A DNA stretch of 64,000 bases from Nephrocerus scutellatus (lineage: Eukaryota; Arthropoda; Insecta; Diptera; Pipunculidae): positions 31,421,462 through 31,485,461 of the forward strand of contig OX352763.1 in the NCBI GenBank assembly GCA_947095585.1, given 5' to 3'. The notes beneath the pieces are model-generated. The model did not search any database. It was not told the origin of the DNA and saw only the letters and a list, made by a program, of their open reading frames with translations. The position numbers and the translations under genes are program-made. Position 1 is the stretch's first letter; the number at the start of each line of letters is the position of its first letter. Positions 32,555-43,294 of this stretch are shown here, one piece after another.

Positions 32555-33400
32555 TAAATTCGAGTCCCTCCGCTGGCCTTACAGTAATCCACCCTGTGAG
32601 TCCAGTTTTCAAGAACTTTTTCGAGCATGTCGATGCCTATCTCGCGATTAACAGTCACAATGTTATGTTCTAAAGCTGGAATTGTCTCTGGCTTATTCGC
32701 ATAACATCTATCCTTAACGGCGCCCTATAGAAAAAAGTCCATCGGCGTCAAATCGCAGCTACGCTTAGGCCAATTGAAAGCTCCAAAAAGGGCTAATTAG
32801 TCGGTTGCCAAACTTGGCGCGCTAGAGATCGATTGTCAGTCGGCTTGTACTGAAAAGGTCGTCCATATTCATGGCGTCGATTTGAGGTACTGGCACTTCT
32901 TCGTGTTTACATAGCCCCGGAGATAAAAATGCACTTCGTCTGAAAATATGATTTTTCGACCGAAATCGACGTCATTATCAAGCTGGTTTATGGCCCACGC
33001 AGAAAACTGATATCAAAGCGAATGGTCATTTGCTTTCAACTCCTGAGTCATCTGGACCTTGTAAGCGAATAATCCGAGGTCTTTGTGCAGTGTTCTTCTC
33101 AGGCTGGTGCGACTTATGGCCAGTTGCTATGATTGGCGTCGGGTTTAAGTCGATGGATTCTGTCCCACACCATGGGCCACATCCGCAATATTTTCGGACT
33201 GATCGCTCAAGGAACACTTCTGTTATGCAATAGCAAACCTTTCTCAAGAACTTTCTTCACCAACTTAACCACAGCGCTTCCGCTTGGCGCTCTTTCACGA
33301 CTCATATTTATTTTCAAAATTCGCACGGCTAATTATGCAGAATATTTCGCTTTCCTGATCACACTATCGTATAGTATAGTGTATATAACGTAGTAGTATA
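32555..33400 (-). mobile_element. mariner (DD41D-type) transposase remnant
   Basis: Minus strand. HTH region near 33105-33030 reads RTSLRRTLHKDLGLFAYK then VQMTQELKANDH. Then IIFSDEVHFYLRGYVN near 32950-32900 gives the first catalytic Asp, and a LRFDADGLFSIGRR/FYRAPLRID stretch near 32755-32700 corresponds to CDLTPLDYYLWGALKD. The C-terminus near 32640-32580 reads DMLEKVLENWTHRVDYCKAS. Matches the 62.2-kb copy along its length with frameshifts and stops. The middle segment with the second Asp is largely deleted. Confidence 0.8.
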
Positions 33401-33446
33401 TAAAGCTTCAAAAGTCTAAATATATAAAACCTCATCATATTAGGCT

Positions 33447-33749
33447 CTAAAACCCGAATCCTTTCCTGGTCTCCGTAATTTGAACTCTAAAAGTCAGTTG
33501 ATGTTTTAATGATGGCATACCATGGAATATTTTACTATCAGGTTTGGTCCTTTTCGACAGACCTATATAAAGAGCCTCCAAATTTAACTGGGGATTACTT
33601 GGGTTTTCGCATTCCTTTAAAAATTGTTCTCTAGCTGATTCAATTGAGAAACTTAGTGCTTTCTTCACCTCGTACCTTGAGTTCCACAACTGTCCCACAG
33701 TGAACCACATTTGTTCACCTATGACAAACGTACGTGAAAAGTAGTCCAA
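33447..33749 (-). other. Unrecognised 100-codon ORF
   Basis: Open from 33749 to 33447 on the minus strand with balanced, protein-like composition (starts MDYFSRTFVIGEQMW; includes NPQLNLEALYIGL). I recognise no family and see no zinc knuckle, RT or transposase motif. Its neighbours are a mariner remnant and a Jockey-type LINE. It could be part of an unidentified transposon ORF1, a host exon or chance. Confidence 0.25.
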
Positions 33750-34185
33750 TTACTTTACTGCTGTCTGTATACTTGTTCTATAAAAATTATTAAAAAAATG
33801 TATCTTTACAATTAGTGCGCTGCGCATTAATTACATCAAAACAACAACAACAAAATATCTAATAGAAACTTGTAAGCATGCGCATAAATTAAAGCAGCAC
33901 CACATCAAGGCTGTTGACAGATATTACCATATTGTCACGGTATGTTGTGTTGGCTTGTGATGAATAGTTTGTCTTTGTTAATAACGACTAAATGTTTGTG
34001 GTTCACCCTGTCAACATTGCACGTAAATACTGTAACAGTTTGACATGGATATACGTTTACATTTTATGGCATTAACTTTCAGTTTAGTTTTGGAGGTACT
34101 CGTGCCTTCTAAATGGAAATGTACGATTTAGAAAAAAATCAGATTAATTTTATTAATAACAATTTTTAACGAAAAACAACTCAAA
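33750..34185. other. Gene-free stretch
   Basis: AT-rich with ACAACAACAACAA; nothing recognised. The 5' boundary of the following LINE is somewhere at its right end. Confidence 0.3.
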
Positions 34186-34189
34186 GGCG

Positions 34190-36035
34190 TTGTACTAAAG
34201 GTGAATACACTCCCACTTCCCCAAGAAATGTTGAAGTGCAGTTCAGCGATAATCGACAATCCCGCAAACGCACCCGTAAACGTGGATAGGTTTACCGGGA
34301 CAGCTGTTGACAGTGATTTAATTATGAGTGGAAACTATAAAAAATCATCGGGCACTGACGGGATTTCAAATTTTCTGCTTACAAAGCTGTCGGGTATGGC
34401 AATTTTGATGTAAACCATCATATTCAACAATTGGATACTTTCCAGACAACTGGAAGGTAGCCAAAGTAGTACCAGTACCGAAGAAAACTGACCGCTCCAG
34501 TGTAACTGGTTACCGCCCCATAGCTTTACTGTCTTGTATCAGTAAAGTATTGGAGTCTTTGATCCGTAAAAAGTTCAATGCGTATTGCTCGGAAAGAAAT
34601 CTTATTCTTCTTCCTTTCAGTTCGGCTTTCGAGAAAAGCACTCTACGCTGCACCCTCTGATGAAGCTTCACAGTAACGTCACTCGAGGACTGAATGTCAA
34701 AAGTAGTACAGTAGCCTGTTTGTTAGACATCGAAAAAGCTTTCGATAGCGTCTGGACAAACGGACTTCTGTACAAACTTATTAGATTTGGTTTCCCCAAT
34801 TATATTGTGAAAATAATTAAAAAAATTCTTTTTTGTACAGGTGTATGGCAGCCCATCGACAAGGAAAAGGATTAAAGCCGGAGTTCCACAAGGCTCCAGA
34901 CTTGCACCAGACCTATTTAGCATCTTCATGGCGGATCAACCCACCATTACAGCCGGAACAAGGACCATGTTTTTCGCGGATGACTCTATCACGTATGCCG
35001 TTTCCCGCTCTCCTGAGATAGCTGCCCGAAGAGTGGAGGAACACCTCCGAAGTCTTTGGGAGTAGTACCTGAAGTGGGGACTGAAGATCAACGCCAATAA
35101 AACGGAACTCATCTGCTTCCGAGTACCAGCAACCGAAACAAGGATAAGAAAAATCGCAAGCCGGTGCAGAGCCTTAAAAATCACCCTTCCGGATAACACA
35201 ACAATAAACACCAAGTCAGAGACTAAGTACCTGGGAATCAACTTTACTGAGAGGCTCAAGTTTAACTCTCACATCGACAAAACAATGAAAAAAGCGAACT
35301 ACGCTCTTCATTTGGTGCACCCGCTACTAAGAAGACGAAACGGACTGTACAACAACAACAGGCTGCTCATCTACAAGCAGCGCAGCTCATCAGGCCATTG
35401 ATAACCTATGGCTATCCCATATGGTTCAACGTCTCACCAACAACGATGATGGAGATCTCCCTCCCTCCCTCTCCAGGACTCTGGAGGGTGCCAAACAGCT
35501 ATAAGTTTGTGTCGACTGCAAGACTTTACGACGCGGCAGGTCTGCTGCCAATAACCGACCACTTGTTCCAAATGGCAAAGAAATTCGTTGATGGATTGGA
35601 AACACATCCAAATCAGGAGATGCAAGCACTGAGAATCGAGGAAATCGAGCCAAGCCACCGCTATATAAACATCAGAGGATTCACAGATGCTAGATTCGAC
35701 GACATCTTTAATAATCAAGACGTCTCCTTCTACGAGAAGGCCAGCAATCAACATTACAGAGGCTGAAGATCGCCCTGTTTTTACCCCGTCTTATATTTTT
35801 TTCATTTTTATTTTATTTTACAATTTATTGTTTAAAATTTAATTCCCTTAAGTAGTTAAGTTAAGTTAAGTAGTCAGAAATATTGTTTAATTATAAGAAA
35901 TACAAAATAAATTAAAACAATGTAAATACGTCGGGCCCCTATTGTTGAGCCGACACTTATTAATAATAGTTATAAGTTAAGTTTTGGGTCAAAATTGTAT
36001 ATTACTTAAATGTTTAATAAAATATCTTAATCTTA
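34190..36035 (+). mobile_element. Jockey-type LINE, RT to 3' end, relatively young
   Basis: The best-preserved LINE fragment. RT motifs in order: NYKKSSGTDGISNFLL (34339; KSxGxDGI), GYRPIALLSCISKVLES after a frameshift (about 34508-34560), FQFGFREKHSTLHPL (34615-34660), ACLLDIEKAFDSVW with the first catalytic Asp (34714-34755), AGVPQGSRLAPDLFSIF (34877-34927) and MFFADDSITY with the Asp pair (34967-34996). LKWGLKINANKTEL, KYLGINFTERLKFNSHIDK and TYGYPIWFN complete the thumb. The frame runs to a stop at 35764, followed by an AT-rich 3' region with AATAAA near 36017. Only about four frameshifts or stops are needed to explain the breaks. Lacks endonuclease and ORF1 (5'-truncated). Confidence 0.9.
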
Positions 36036-36660
36036 AACTCAGAAAAATGTCAAAAGACTTTGTTTCCTTTGATTCTCGGATCTTGTTCATGTTTTTTAGG
36101 TCACGCATTATAATTTTCAATGACCAACGTTTAACCTTTGGTATCGTTCAGTTACGTAGCCAATTACTGCTGTAAATAAATCATAACGTCCCGTTGCAAG
36201 CTGGATGACACAAGCAACTGGCTGTCAGTGGTTTACTTATATCTCACGAAGTGCATCATTGTACAGCTTTCCGACTACAAAAATCAATCAATCAATCCAC
36301 CCAGACAACAATATTTTTAAAACTTTATGTGTAATAACAACAAACATCTTATGAGATGATTAATAGAATAAATTAAAATTTCAAAAACAATAAAAATTCA
36401 TTAGAAATACATCACAGGAATCATATGAAAAGACAAGAGACGGCAGGTAATCACACAAAAGGAGGACACTTGGTCTTTTGTTAGTTTGCTACTATTAACA
36501 TTCATCCACTTCAACGTAGATACCATCTTCCTTGTTACTAGGAAGAGGCTTAGTTCATTGAGAATGTATCAAAAATGTCAATGGCGAGGAAGCATTGTAT
36601 AATTAATATGTATAACTTATAATTGTAATACTAGATGTGTCCCGGGCGTTGACCGGTTCG
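36036..36660. other. Gene-free stretch
   Basis: Includes an ATCAATCAATCAATCC run near 36283. No gene or repeat recognised. Confidence 0.3.
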
Positions 36661-36664
36661 AAAA

Positions 36665-37055
36665 ATATTGATTCTACAATAATTTAGATTATTTTTATAT
36701 GACAATACCATCCCAACCAACCTAGAACCCTAGAAATGATTGGGGTGTCCTAAAGTCACTATTCATATCAGAGACCCCAAATACTATGAATTTGACACTA
36801 ATATCGGTCGTTTTAGATTATTTTTTCACCTTATCCCCTTATCGATCCAACCCTAAAGATAATAGGGGTGTCTTTCCCTCACTATTTATATCAGAGACCC
36901 CAAAAATAAAGATGTCATATTAATGTCGGTCGTTCTAGATTATTTTTACCTGTTATCCCCCTCTCATCCACATCCCTTGAGATTATTGTGGTGTCTTAGC
37001 GCCACTATTAATCTCAGAGACCCCAAAAACTATGGATTCAACACTATAATATCGA
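36665..37055 (+). repeat. 123-bp tandem repeat, three units
   Basis: CAGAGACCCCAAA recurs with a period of 123 bases (36769, 36892, 37015). Each unit also carries TAGATTATTTTT, TTATCCCC, a CATCCCAACC-like segment, GATTATTGGGGTGTC and CACTATT.ATATCAGAGACCCC in the same order, then a GACACTAATATCGGTCGTT linker. Non-coding; satellite-like. Confidence 0.9.
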
Positions 37056-37684
37056 CCAACTCCCGACTTTTCACCAAGCCCCTAGTAACATATTGTTGTA
37101 TCCAGAATTGTGCTGCGATGAATTCTTGGTATATGGTTTCGGTGAAGCTATTCTCAAGCTTTAAAATTGGTAAGCGACCATTTTTGATAGAAAGGTTAAG
37201 GTTGTGATAAAATGTTTCCAGTGGTCACCTTTTTGTAAGTATAATTGGCGCTATGGGACGAATCATGCACGTAAGACAAAATTCCGGCTTAAGCCTATAA
37301 GCTTACTAACACTAGTGTGGAATAGACAGAGCTAATTTTCCTTATCTGCTGTTGAAAGAATTAGTGTACAATTGATATTTGATCCAAAAAACAAGAAAAA
37401 AGCCGTATCTCAAACAAGCCTTAAGTTCGAATCCCTGATTACATATGGTACCAATCCAACTGAACTTTGTTATGTGCATCAAGCGATTGCAGGGCATCAT
37501 TATCTGACATCTGACGTGTTAGAGGTAAGAAGTCAGGTCTTAAAAATAGCTTTCCTATCTGAGAAGAATACGACTATTGATTTCCGTTTAGTCCTTAGAA
37601 TTGATTCTAAAGACACCAGTTTGTTTCCAGAATCCATCCATCGCAGATATTCCAATTAAATTGCTACGGTAAATAAATAAATAT
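37056..37684. other. Gene-free stretch
   Basis: A 95-codon frame (37372-37659) shows no known motif. Confidence 0.3.
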
Positions 37685-37860
37685 TACCTTTAAGAACCTA
37701 CCAAAGCTGACGGCTCCAAGCAATACTGGTAGATTACGAGCTAGAGTCTTCAGCGATAACCTAAATGTGGAAAATTCTGTTCATCTAACAGACTACTGCA
37801 GTGTGTACCAAGGTGAGGTAGAGTAGGTACTGACTTGGTTGGAGCAATGTAATGTAATAT
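37685..37860 (+). mobile_element. LINE RNase H fragment
   Basis: Plus frame near 37735-37850: RARVFSDNLNVENSVHLTDY followed by CSVYQGEVE then a stop and VLTWLEQCNV. This is the RNase H G-A-G-V-(Y/F)-S...(Y)CSVFQAE region with the catalytic Glu retained in GEVE. About 55 codons only. Confidence 0.65.
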
Positions 37861-37879
37861 CTTTAATTGATATTATGGA

Positions 37880-37990
37880 TTAGACAAACTGGATGACATC
37901 GGCTCGAAATCGGGACCGGTGGAGAGACTTTTTGCAGGAGGCCAGGACCGGAACCCGGTTGTAGAGCCAAATATGATGATGATGATGGAT
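37880..37990 (+). mobile_element. LINE-B 3' end with GAT tail
   Basis: GGATGACATCGGCTCGAAAT with CGGGACCGGTGGAGAGACTT, GGAGGCCAGGACCGGAACCC and GTAGAGCCAAATATGATGATGATGATGG. The same sequence, reversed, closes the LINE-B copy at 44441-44560 (minus). A 5'-truncated insertion about 105 bp long. Confidence 0.85.
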
Positions 37991-38540
37991 TAGATGGAAT
38001 TAGTCTTACTAACGTCGTGGGTCCCAATGGGCTGCCACATTTCTCTCAGCGTGATTGTGATTATGGTAATCATTTTAGGGAATTTACTTACATATTCTCT
38101 GGAGAAGATTTTATTGCCAAACTGGTGTAAGTATTTGTACTGTCAAAGAACAAAGAAGAACAGTAAGCCTATCTCATTTTTATTAAATGCAACTGACTGC
38201 AGAGCCCAATCGGAGAAGTGAAAGAGGCTTCAGTTCTTGAGTTAATTTGATCTTGGAAGGGTAGCAGGCCAAGATCTGAAGCAAAATTCACCACAATGTG
38301 GACTGAGAGATTGCCAAATCCTATCCCCGGCTTGGAATCGAATGATTTGGCTCATTTTGAACAGATTTTCTTACGGCTGCAATATTTGCGGTTGTCTCAC
38401 TGGCACAGGAACATTGAATAGTAAATAAAGGATGGGTAATCTACTGGTTTGTTTTTAAATCATAAGGTATGACAACTTTTTATTAACGATTTTCTTGACA
38501 TTTGGACAACTCATCCGTCTGATATTCCGCGGCACGAAAC
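37991..38540. other. Gene-free stretch
   Basis: No convincing gene. Around 38370-38400 a reading FSYGCNICGCLTGTG could be a zinc tail of a LINE, but this is too short to call. Confidence 0.3.
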
Positions 38541-38544
38541 AATC

Positions 38545-39085
38545 ATGTGTTTACTTAAGGAGCATTTCGAAATAATGAAAACTTATATTCAAAGTAAGTG
38601 TTGTCTAGCCGAAAGCGTGCGAATTTTAATAGTAAATATGGATCGTAAAAGAGCACCAAGAGGCACCGATGAAGTGAAATGGAAACGCCGTTATCGTCAA
38701 TGGCGACCGTTAGAGAGCCATGCTGACTAACTTTTTATGGCCTCAAATCGACCTATTGAATGCCCCAACCGCCCAATACCATACAAGCCGACTGACAATC
38801 AATCCTGTTCGCGCCATATTTGGAAATTTCGAGTTGTCAATTGACCTGCGCGGAGCTGCGTTTTGACACTGATGGAATTTTTTCTATGCGGTGCCGTTAA
38901 GGATAGATGTTATGCGGATAATCCCAGCTTTAAAACATAACAGTGCGACTGTTATTAGCGAGATAGGCGCCAAAATCATCGAAAAAGTTCTTGAAAACTG
39001 GACTCACATGATGGCTTACTGTAAGGCCAGCGGCTGGAGCCATAAGCTTAAAGACATCACTAAATTATCCAAAATTGCTTGGGCT
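38545..39085 (+). mobile_element. Internally deleted mariner (DD41D-type)
   Basis: The N-terminal part (38545-38670) reads SKCCLAESVRILIVNMDRKR, matching GNVAECVRKLRTDFGRR of the 62.2-kb copy. Directly after it, from about 38750, the sequence jumps to the C-terminal third: a SCQLTCAELRFDTDGIF-type frame equivalent to RSCDLTPLDYFLW, then GAVKDRCYADN near 38893-38925. VLENWTHMMAYCKASGWSH at 38987-39045 is the C-terminus. The HTH second half and the first two catalytic Asp residues are deleted. The retained VLENWT shows that Trp is normal at the position where the 62.2-kb copy has a stop. Confidence 0.75.
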
Positions 39086-39224
39086 CTTGATCAGTTGGAA
39101 ACTGACCCGTTGTTTACCCTGAGGGGTCCGCTGTAGCTTACTGTCTGGTTATTATGTTTGATATTTTGATAAACTCGGTAAATTAATTTGGCAGGGGGCT
39201 AGTGCTTAGAGTCTCAAGCACGGG

Positions 39225-39400
39225 CACTGCCTAAGTATGAAGCCCCCCTACCAAACGCGGACGGTAGTTCCTGGGATAGTTTCTATCCCGGGCGGCCTAG
39301 GACGTGAACTACCCTATTGTCAAATGATAGGATACGAGGTTCCGGACGAACGTGCTGCCAGGGTCTGCTTTGCAATCGCCCAGGCACTCATTCTGACTTC
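39225..39400 (+). mobile_element. Dispersed repeat shared with 13600-13730
   Basis: GGGATAGTTTCTATCCCGGG, GCGGCCTA, AAATGATAGGATACGAGGTT and CCGGACGA match the reverse complement of 13600-13725. Translated, it contains CQMIGYEVPDE, against MMGIEVPDDD there. Likely a piece of LINE 5' region or ORF1. Confidence 0.65.
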
Positions 39401-39469
39401 ATTAGATCTAAAAAAAAAAAAAAACGTGCACCTTTTGGTGCGGTTTACACGCTTCATCATCATCTGTAA

Positions 39470-39690
39470 TTATTTCCTAAAAAATGAGGCCGCAGTTCGC
39501 GGTATAGTCAATAGACATAGTTACCGCACCATGATCAAAGATTTTTTGTTTTAAAATATAGATGACAATGATCTGGACGATATGTGGTTTCATCAGAATG
39601 GTGCTAGATGCCATATGGTGACGGCAACCATTGACTTATCAAATCAAAATTTGCCGATAAGTTGGTTTCGAGAAATTTATTGGACTTCTT
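39470..39690 (+). mobile_element. mariner (DD41D-type) middle fragment
   Basis: RHSYRTMIKDFLF (39520) then, after one stop, DDNDLDDMWFHQNGARCHMV and TATIDLSNQN (39560-39650). This corresponds to DRYRAMLNEFLF...EEDIGNIWFQQDGGTCHTAEAT in the 62.2-kb copy. The second catalytic Asp is replaced by Asn (HQNGA). It is not the missing middle of the 38.5-kb copy in order, so it is a separate insertion. Confidence 0.7.
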
Positions 39691-39779
39691 TTTAAATTTG
39701 CTTGGTCGACAGAAGGCAGCATTGAGTTTTGGAAGCGTTTAAGTCTACTCGATTTTGTTGTGCGCTGTTTATTATGCTG

Positions 39780-40205
39780 TCCAGTTCAGAAATTAACGTG
39801 CTTAACATACGTAGTTATTTGAGTTCCTCATGAGAAGGGGATGGACGTTCCTTAAACTTATATATGAAGCTGAGAGTGCTGTAATCAGCGAAAAGAGTGA
39901 ATTGAATTATAAGTAACAAACAAGAGATCATTAATAAAGATGAGAAAGAGTGTTGGAGATAAAAGAGAACCCTGCGGAACGCCACCATTTAAGAGATGAT
40001 TTTTAGAATTGGAACAAGTTGTTACAACAAGTATCTATTTTAACAGTAATAATTTTATTGTCTTTAGAAAAACACTTTGCTTGCTGTGATAATGGTGCGA
40101 CAATATTTTTTCTCTGTGTCTTGATTGAACGGTCCAAGAGATAAATTCTAATCCAATGATTCAGTGCGATATGACACCTCTCGATTGTTTCCTTTAAGAT
40201 CACGT
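39780..40205 (-). mobile_element. Jockey-type LINE RT fragment
   Basis: Minus strand: IRIYLLDRSIK near 40157-40125, then LLNGGVPQGSLLSPTLFLIF near 39993-39935 with INDLL, then HSF followed by a disrupted FADD box near 39885. The text is nearly that of the copy at 60565-60885 (minus), including the downstream TTAACGTGCTTA(A/G)CATACG on plus. Frameshifts; active site lost. Confidence 0.8.
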
Positions 40206-42605
40206 GAAGTCACTGATTTATGCTGATAAGCCAGCAACAATGGACGCCTTGGAGACTAACATTTTTCTTCTTTTTTGCTCGAAAAAATGGACATCCAGAT
40301 TGCGCTTTGTCAAGAACAGCCGCGGTGGCCATGTACCCAAAATTATTTTTAAATTATGAATGCCATATATCATTCTTTTGAATGAATAAAACAATTTGAA
40401 CAAAATACAATTCGTTAAAAGGAAAGGAAAGGGGTTAAAAAGAACAGCGGCTTGTATTGTTTTCAAGGACCATTTTCTGTATCAAAGGATTTAAGTAAAT
40501 TTGGGATGGTAACTTAGCAGGAATGCTGGACATAAATATGTAAGTTGCATAATGCATTAGGCTCGATGTTGGTCGACTTTAAAACATTTATGGGAGCGTA
40601 GTGCAAATTAAAACTCAACTACTGATTTGGAAAGCGTTTGACGTTATTTTCATGTGCGCAGCATAAATATTTCCCATGACATGTGCATTGTGCATCGTGA
40701 TTGCAATCTTTAATTTCCATTAATTGTTGCTGTTTTTGCTGGTGCTGTTGTTTGCCTTCACAAAGATGCAGAGATAAGCGATGTTGGAAAATAAGGAACA
40801 CACTCTCCGGTGTTAGGAGGAAGTAAGCTATCAGCAGAGGAAGAAATAAATAAAATTATGAAAAGGTTTGGTTGAATGCCACTTTGCTGCTGTTGTTGTT
40901 GTTGTATCGTTATGTACCATCAGGTTGATTAAATCGCATTATGAGCGTCGCGTCGTCATCTCATCCACTCTACTCCACTCCACTCCATCCGCTTGCTCAT
41001 GCTATATGTAGTTATGCTCAGTTACGGGCTTATATGGACACGACTTTCGCGTTCAATGATTTATCATCGGGCGAATTACAGATAATTGTGATAATCGCAC
41101 CAACAGGAGAATGATTTCGATCGGGATGATGGCCGAGGACGCCGAGCAGTTATAATGTGCTTGTTATATCTTATGTGAGTATATCCAAGAAGAGTAGGTA
41201 TATGAGGAGGACTTGTGTTTTGTGGCAGTTAATTTCAAACGAGTCCCAAGGTAGGTAGGTACCAAAAAAAAAAAAAACGATTTTTCTCCAAAAAGTCGCT
41301 CTTCTAATAACTTCTGAGCATGACACACAAAAGTGGACATCATTACAAAAGGAATCAAGAGGATATACAGCAACTGAAGTTGTTTCTTTGTTATTCCATC
41401 AGGGAATTGTGTATTTAATTTTCTCTTTGTGTCATAGTGTTGCCTAATCTCAAGTGCAACACTATTGTTCGAAATTGTATCTAAAGATTTCCATTGTCCA
41501 TCTAAATCATAGATACTCCATATGTCCTTTTGTGTGGTGCTGTGCCCTGTTTGTCAGTTTTGTTTTCGTTCCGGCTACTTATAGTGCGTGAATTGCGTCC
41601 ATGGGACAACATTCAGGCGAGTAAGCGCTTTAGTTTATTTACTTAGCAGATTATCTGTGTTACGAGGATACAGCCTCGCACACATACACAGTGCAACCCT
41701 CTTGAACTGTGGTGTCCTGGAGGTTTACGATTATCTGCGGTGCTTAGTGTCCACGAATGGAAAATCGAAAATTATTCGTTTAACCTTTGCACACTATCAC
41801 TACTCTTCTCTCGTTCCAAAAACGAAGCGGAAATGTGCGCTCATAAAATCGGGGCTGTTAAAAATTTAAGAAATTTTTTTTTATTCGATTCTTGCTTTCC
41901 CATCCTCGTCTCCTTAAGCAGTCGGTCGGCCGAGCACATCTGTGCAATGCAAAGTGTGAATAAAATTACCAACCAGACGACGAGATGTCACGCTGACGAC
42001 AACGACGACGTGTTAACACGTCTTTAATGTCCCATAACGCGACGGATCCGCTCTAAATTATTTATATGCGAGAATCGGGAAGAACAATTCGGGAATTTTG
42101 CTCTCTCTGGCTATATCGATGTGGATAGGGGATAAGGGGATAGGGTGCTCTAGCACAACACCTCCTACTTCCCAAAAGCATCTTTATGGTGTGATTTACT
42201 GCTGCTCATTATGGCATTTAGGATTTGATTTATATTTGCGCTTTGATAGGATGAGTGACTAAGAAGTGGTGGTGGTGGTGATGGTGGTGATGGTGGTAGT
42301 TCTTGTCTTATAGTTGTAGTATCGCAGGCGCGAACGTGATGATGCGAAGCAATGTTGCCGCGTAATTAAAATCATAATAAACCGATGTACGTACGTCCTG
42401 ACCGTAGGAAATTTAAATGAAGTCGTAAAACCATCAAACACCGCTGTCATATACATGTGCACGCTCTGACAGTTTTCGGCCGCTTTAATGTCAAATTGAA
42501 AGGATGTACTGGTAAATTGAAAATGCGTACATTTAGTGGCATTTTTTTTTTGTTTCTTTAAAGTTTTTCTTGACTTTGTGGCAGTTCGGAATGATGTACT
42601 TTCCG
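40206..42605. other. Apparently single-copy non-coding stretch
   Basis: No transposon motif. Contains GTTGTTGTTGTTGTA near 40898, CTACTCCACTCCACTCC near 40971, and a GGTGGTGGTGGTGATGGTGG microsatellite at 42268-42299. The minus frame 42837-42259 (192 codons) ends in this microsatellite (poly-Thr) and has no family features. Confidence 0.35.
42266..42299 (+). repeat. GGT/GAT trinucleotide microsatellite
   Basis: Imperfect (GGT)n with GAT interruptions. Confidence 0.85.
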
Positions 42606-43205
42606 CCATCAAATGAATTGCACAGTAGATTCCCGATAATACGGACGGAAGTTTGATATAATCGAGGTATCGTATTAAGTACAAAATAAGAAGATTAGCT
42701 AAGATTAACGACAATTCAATAAGATTTTTAGCAAGAAACGTCCACAATTGGATACGTAGACTACTATCCGAGGAACAAAATCCTAAGATATCTAATCTAC
42801 CCAGAACGAGTACATAAACCATGTTATTGTTTCCCATTCAAGCCCGACTATCTCAATCTTCAGAGCCAATCCTTATCCCGAAGTTACCGATCTAATTTGC
42901 CGACTTCCCTAACCTACATTATTCTATCGACTAGAGACTCTCTTCACCTTGGAGACCAGCTGCGGATATCGGTACGGCCTGTTGAGAAGTTTGCGTGTCG
43001 AAAGCCCTGGTAGCTAGGACTCGTACTACCTTATTAGAGGTTTAATAATTTATTATTATATCTAGTCCTAATAAATAAAATAAATAAATAAATAAAATAG
43101 ATAAGATTAGGACTATCTTGCAGCAAATGTATGTATTATAAAGTCTTTACTGTCTTGATTGAAACGAATTCCGTCAACAACGATAACTCCATTTTTACTT
43201 TTCTA
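42606..43205. other. Probable decayed repeat with (TAAA)n tail
   Basis: The sequence ends in an ATAAATAAAATAAATAAATA run (43071-43097) like the tail of a retroelement. The tail is flanked by AGTCCTAAT (43064-43072) and its complement ATTAGGACT (43106-43114). Plus-strand translation (AKINDNSIRFLARNVHNWIR near 42700) is suggestive but not assignable. Confidence 0.4.
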
Positions 43206-43209
43206 AATT

Positions 43210-43292
43210 TGAATCTTATATAAACTCGAGGACAGGTGGTGGGTTGCGGGACTCCAGAACTGAACCTCGGTTGTAAGGCTGATGATGATTAA
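43210..43292 (+). mobile_element. Possible LINE-B 3' end (diverged)
   Basis: GCGGGACTCCAGAACTGAAC then CTCGGTTGTAAGGCTGATGATGATT partly matches the LINE-B terminus (GAGGCCAGAACCGAACACC..GTTGTA..GAGCC..GATGATGAT). Weak. Confidence 0.4.
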
Positions 43293-43294
43293 CT

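Noticed and set aside
39120..39135. GGGGTCCGCTG as a left terminus of the mariner fragment at 39470
   Set aside because: Only eight bases match the 62.2-kb terminal repeat and a different repeat fragment (39225-39400) lies between; could be chance.
42259..42837. 192-codon minus-strand frame, the second longest in the window
   Set aside because: It ends in poly-Thr from a GGT microsatellite and its remainder is AT-rich with no family features.
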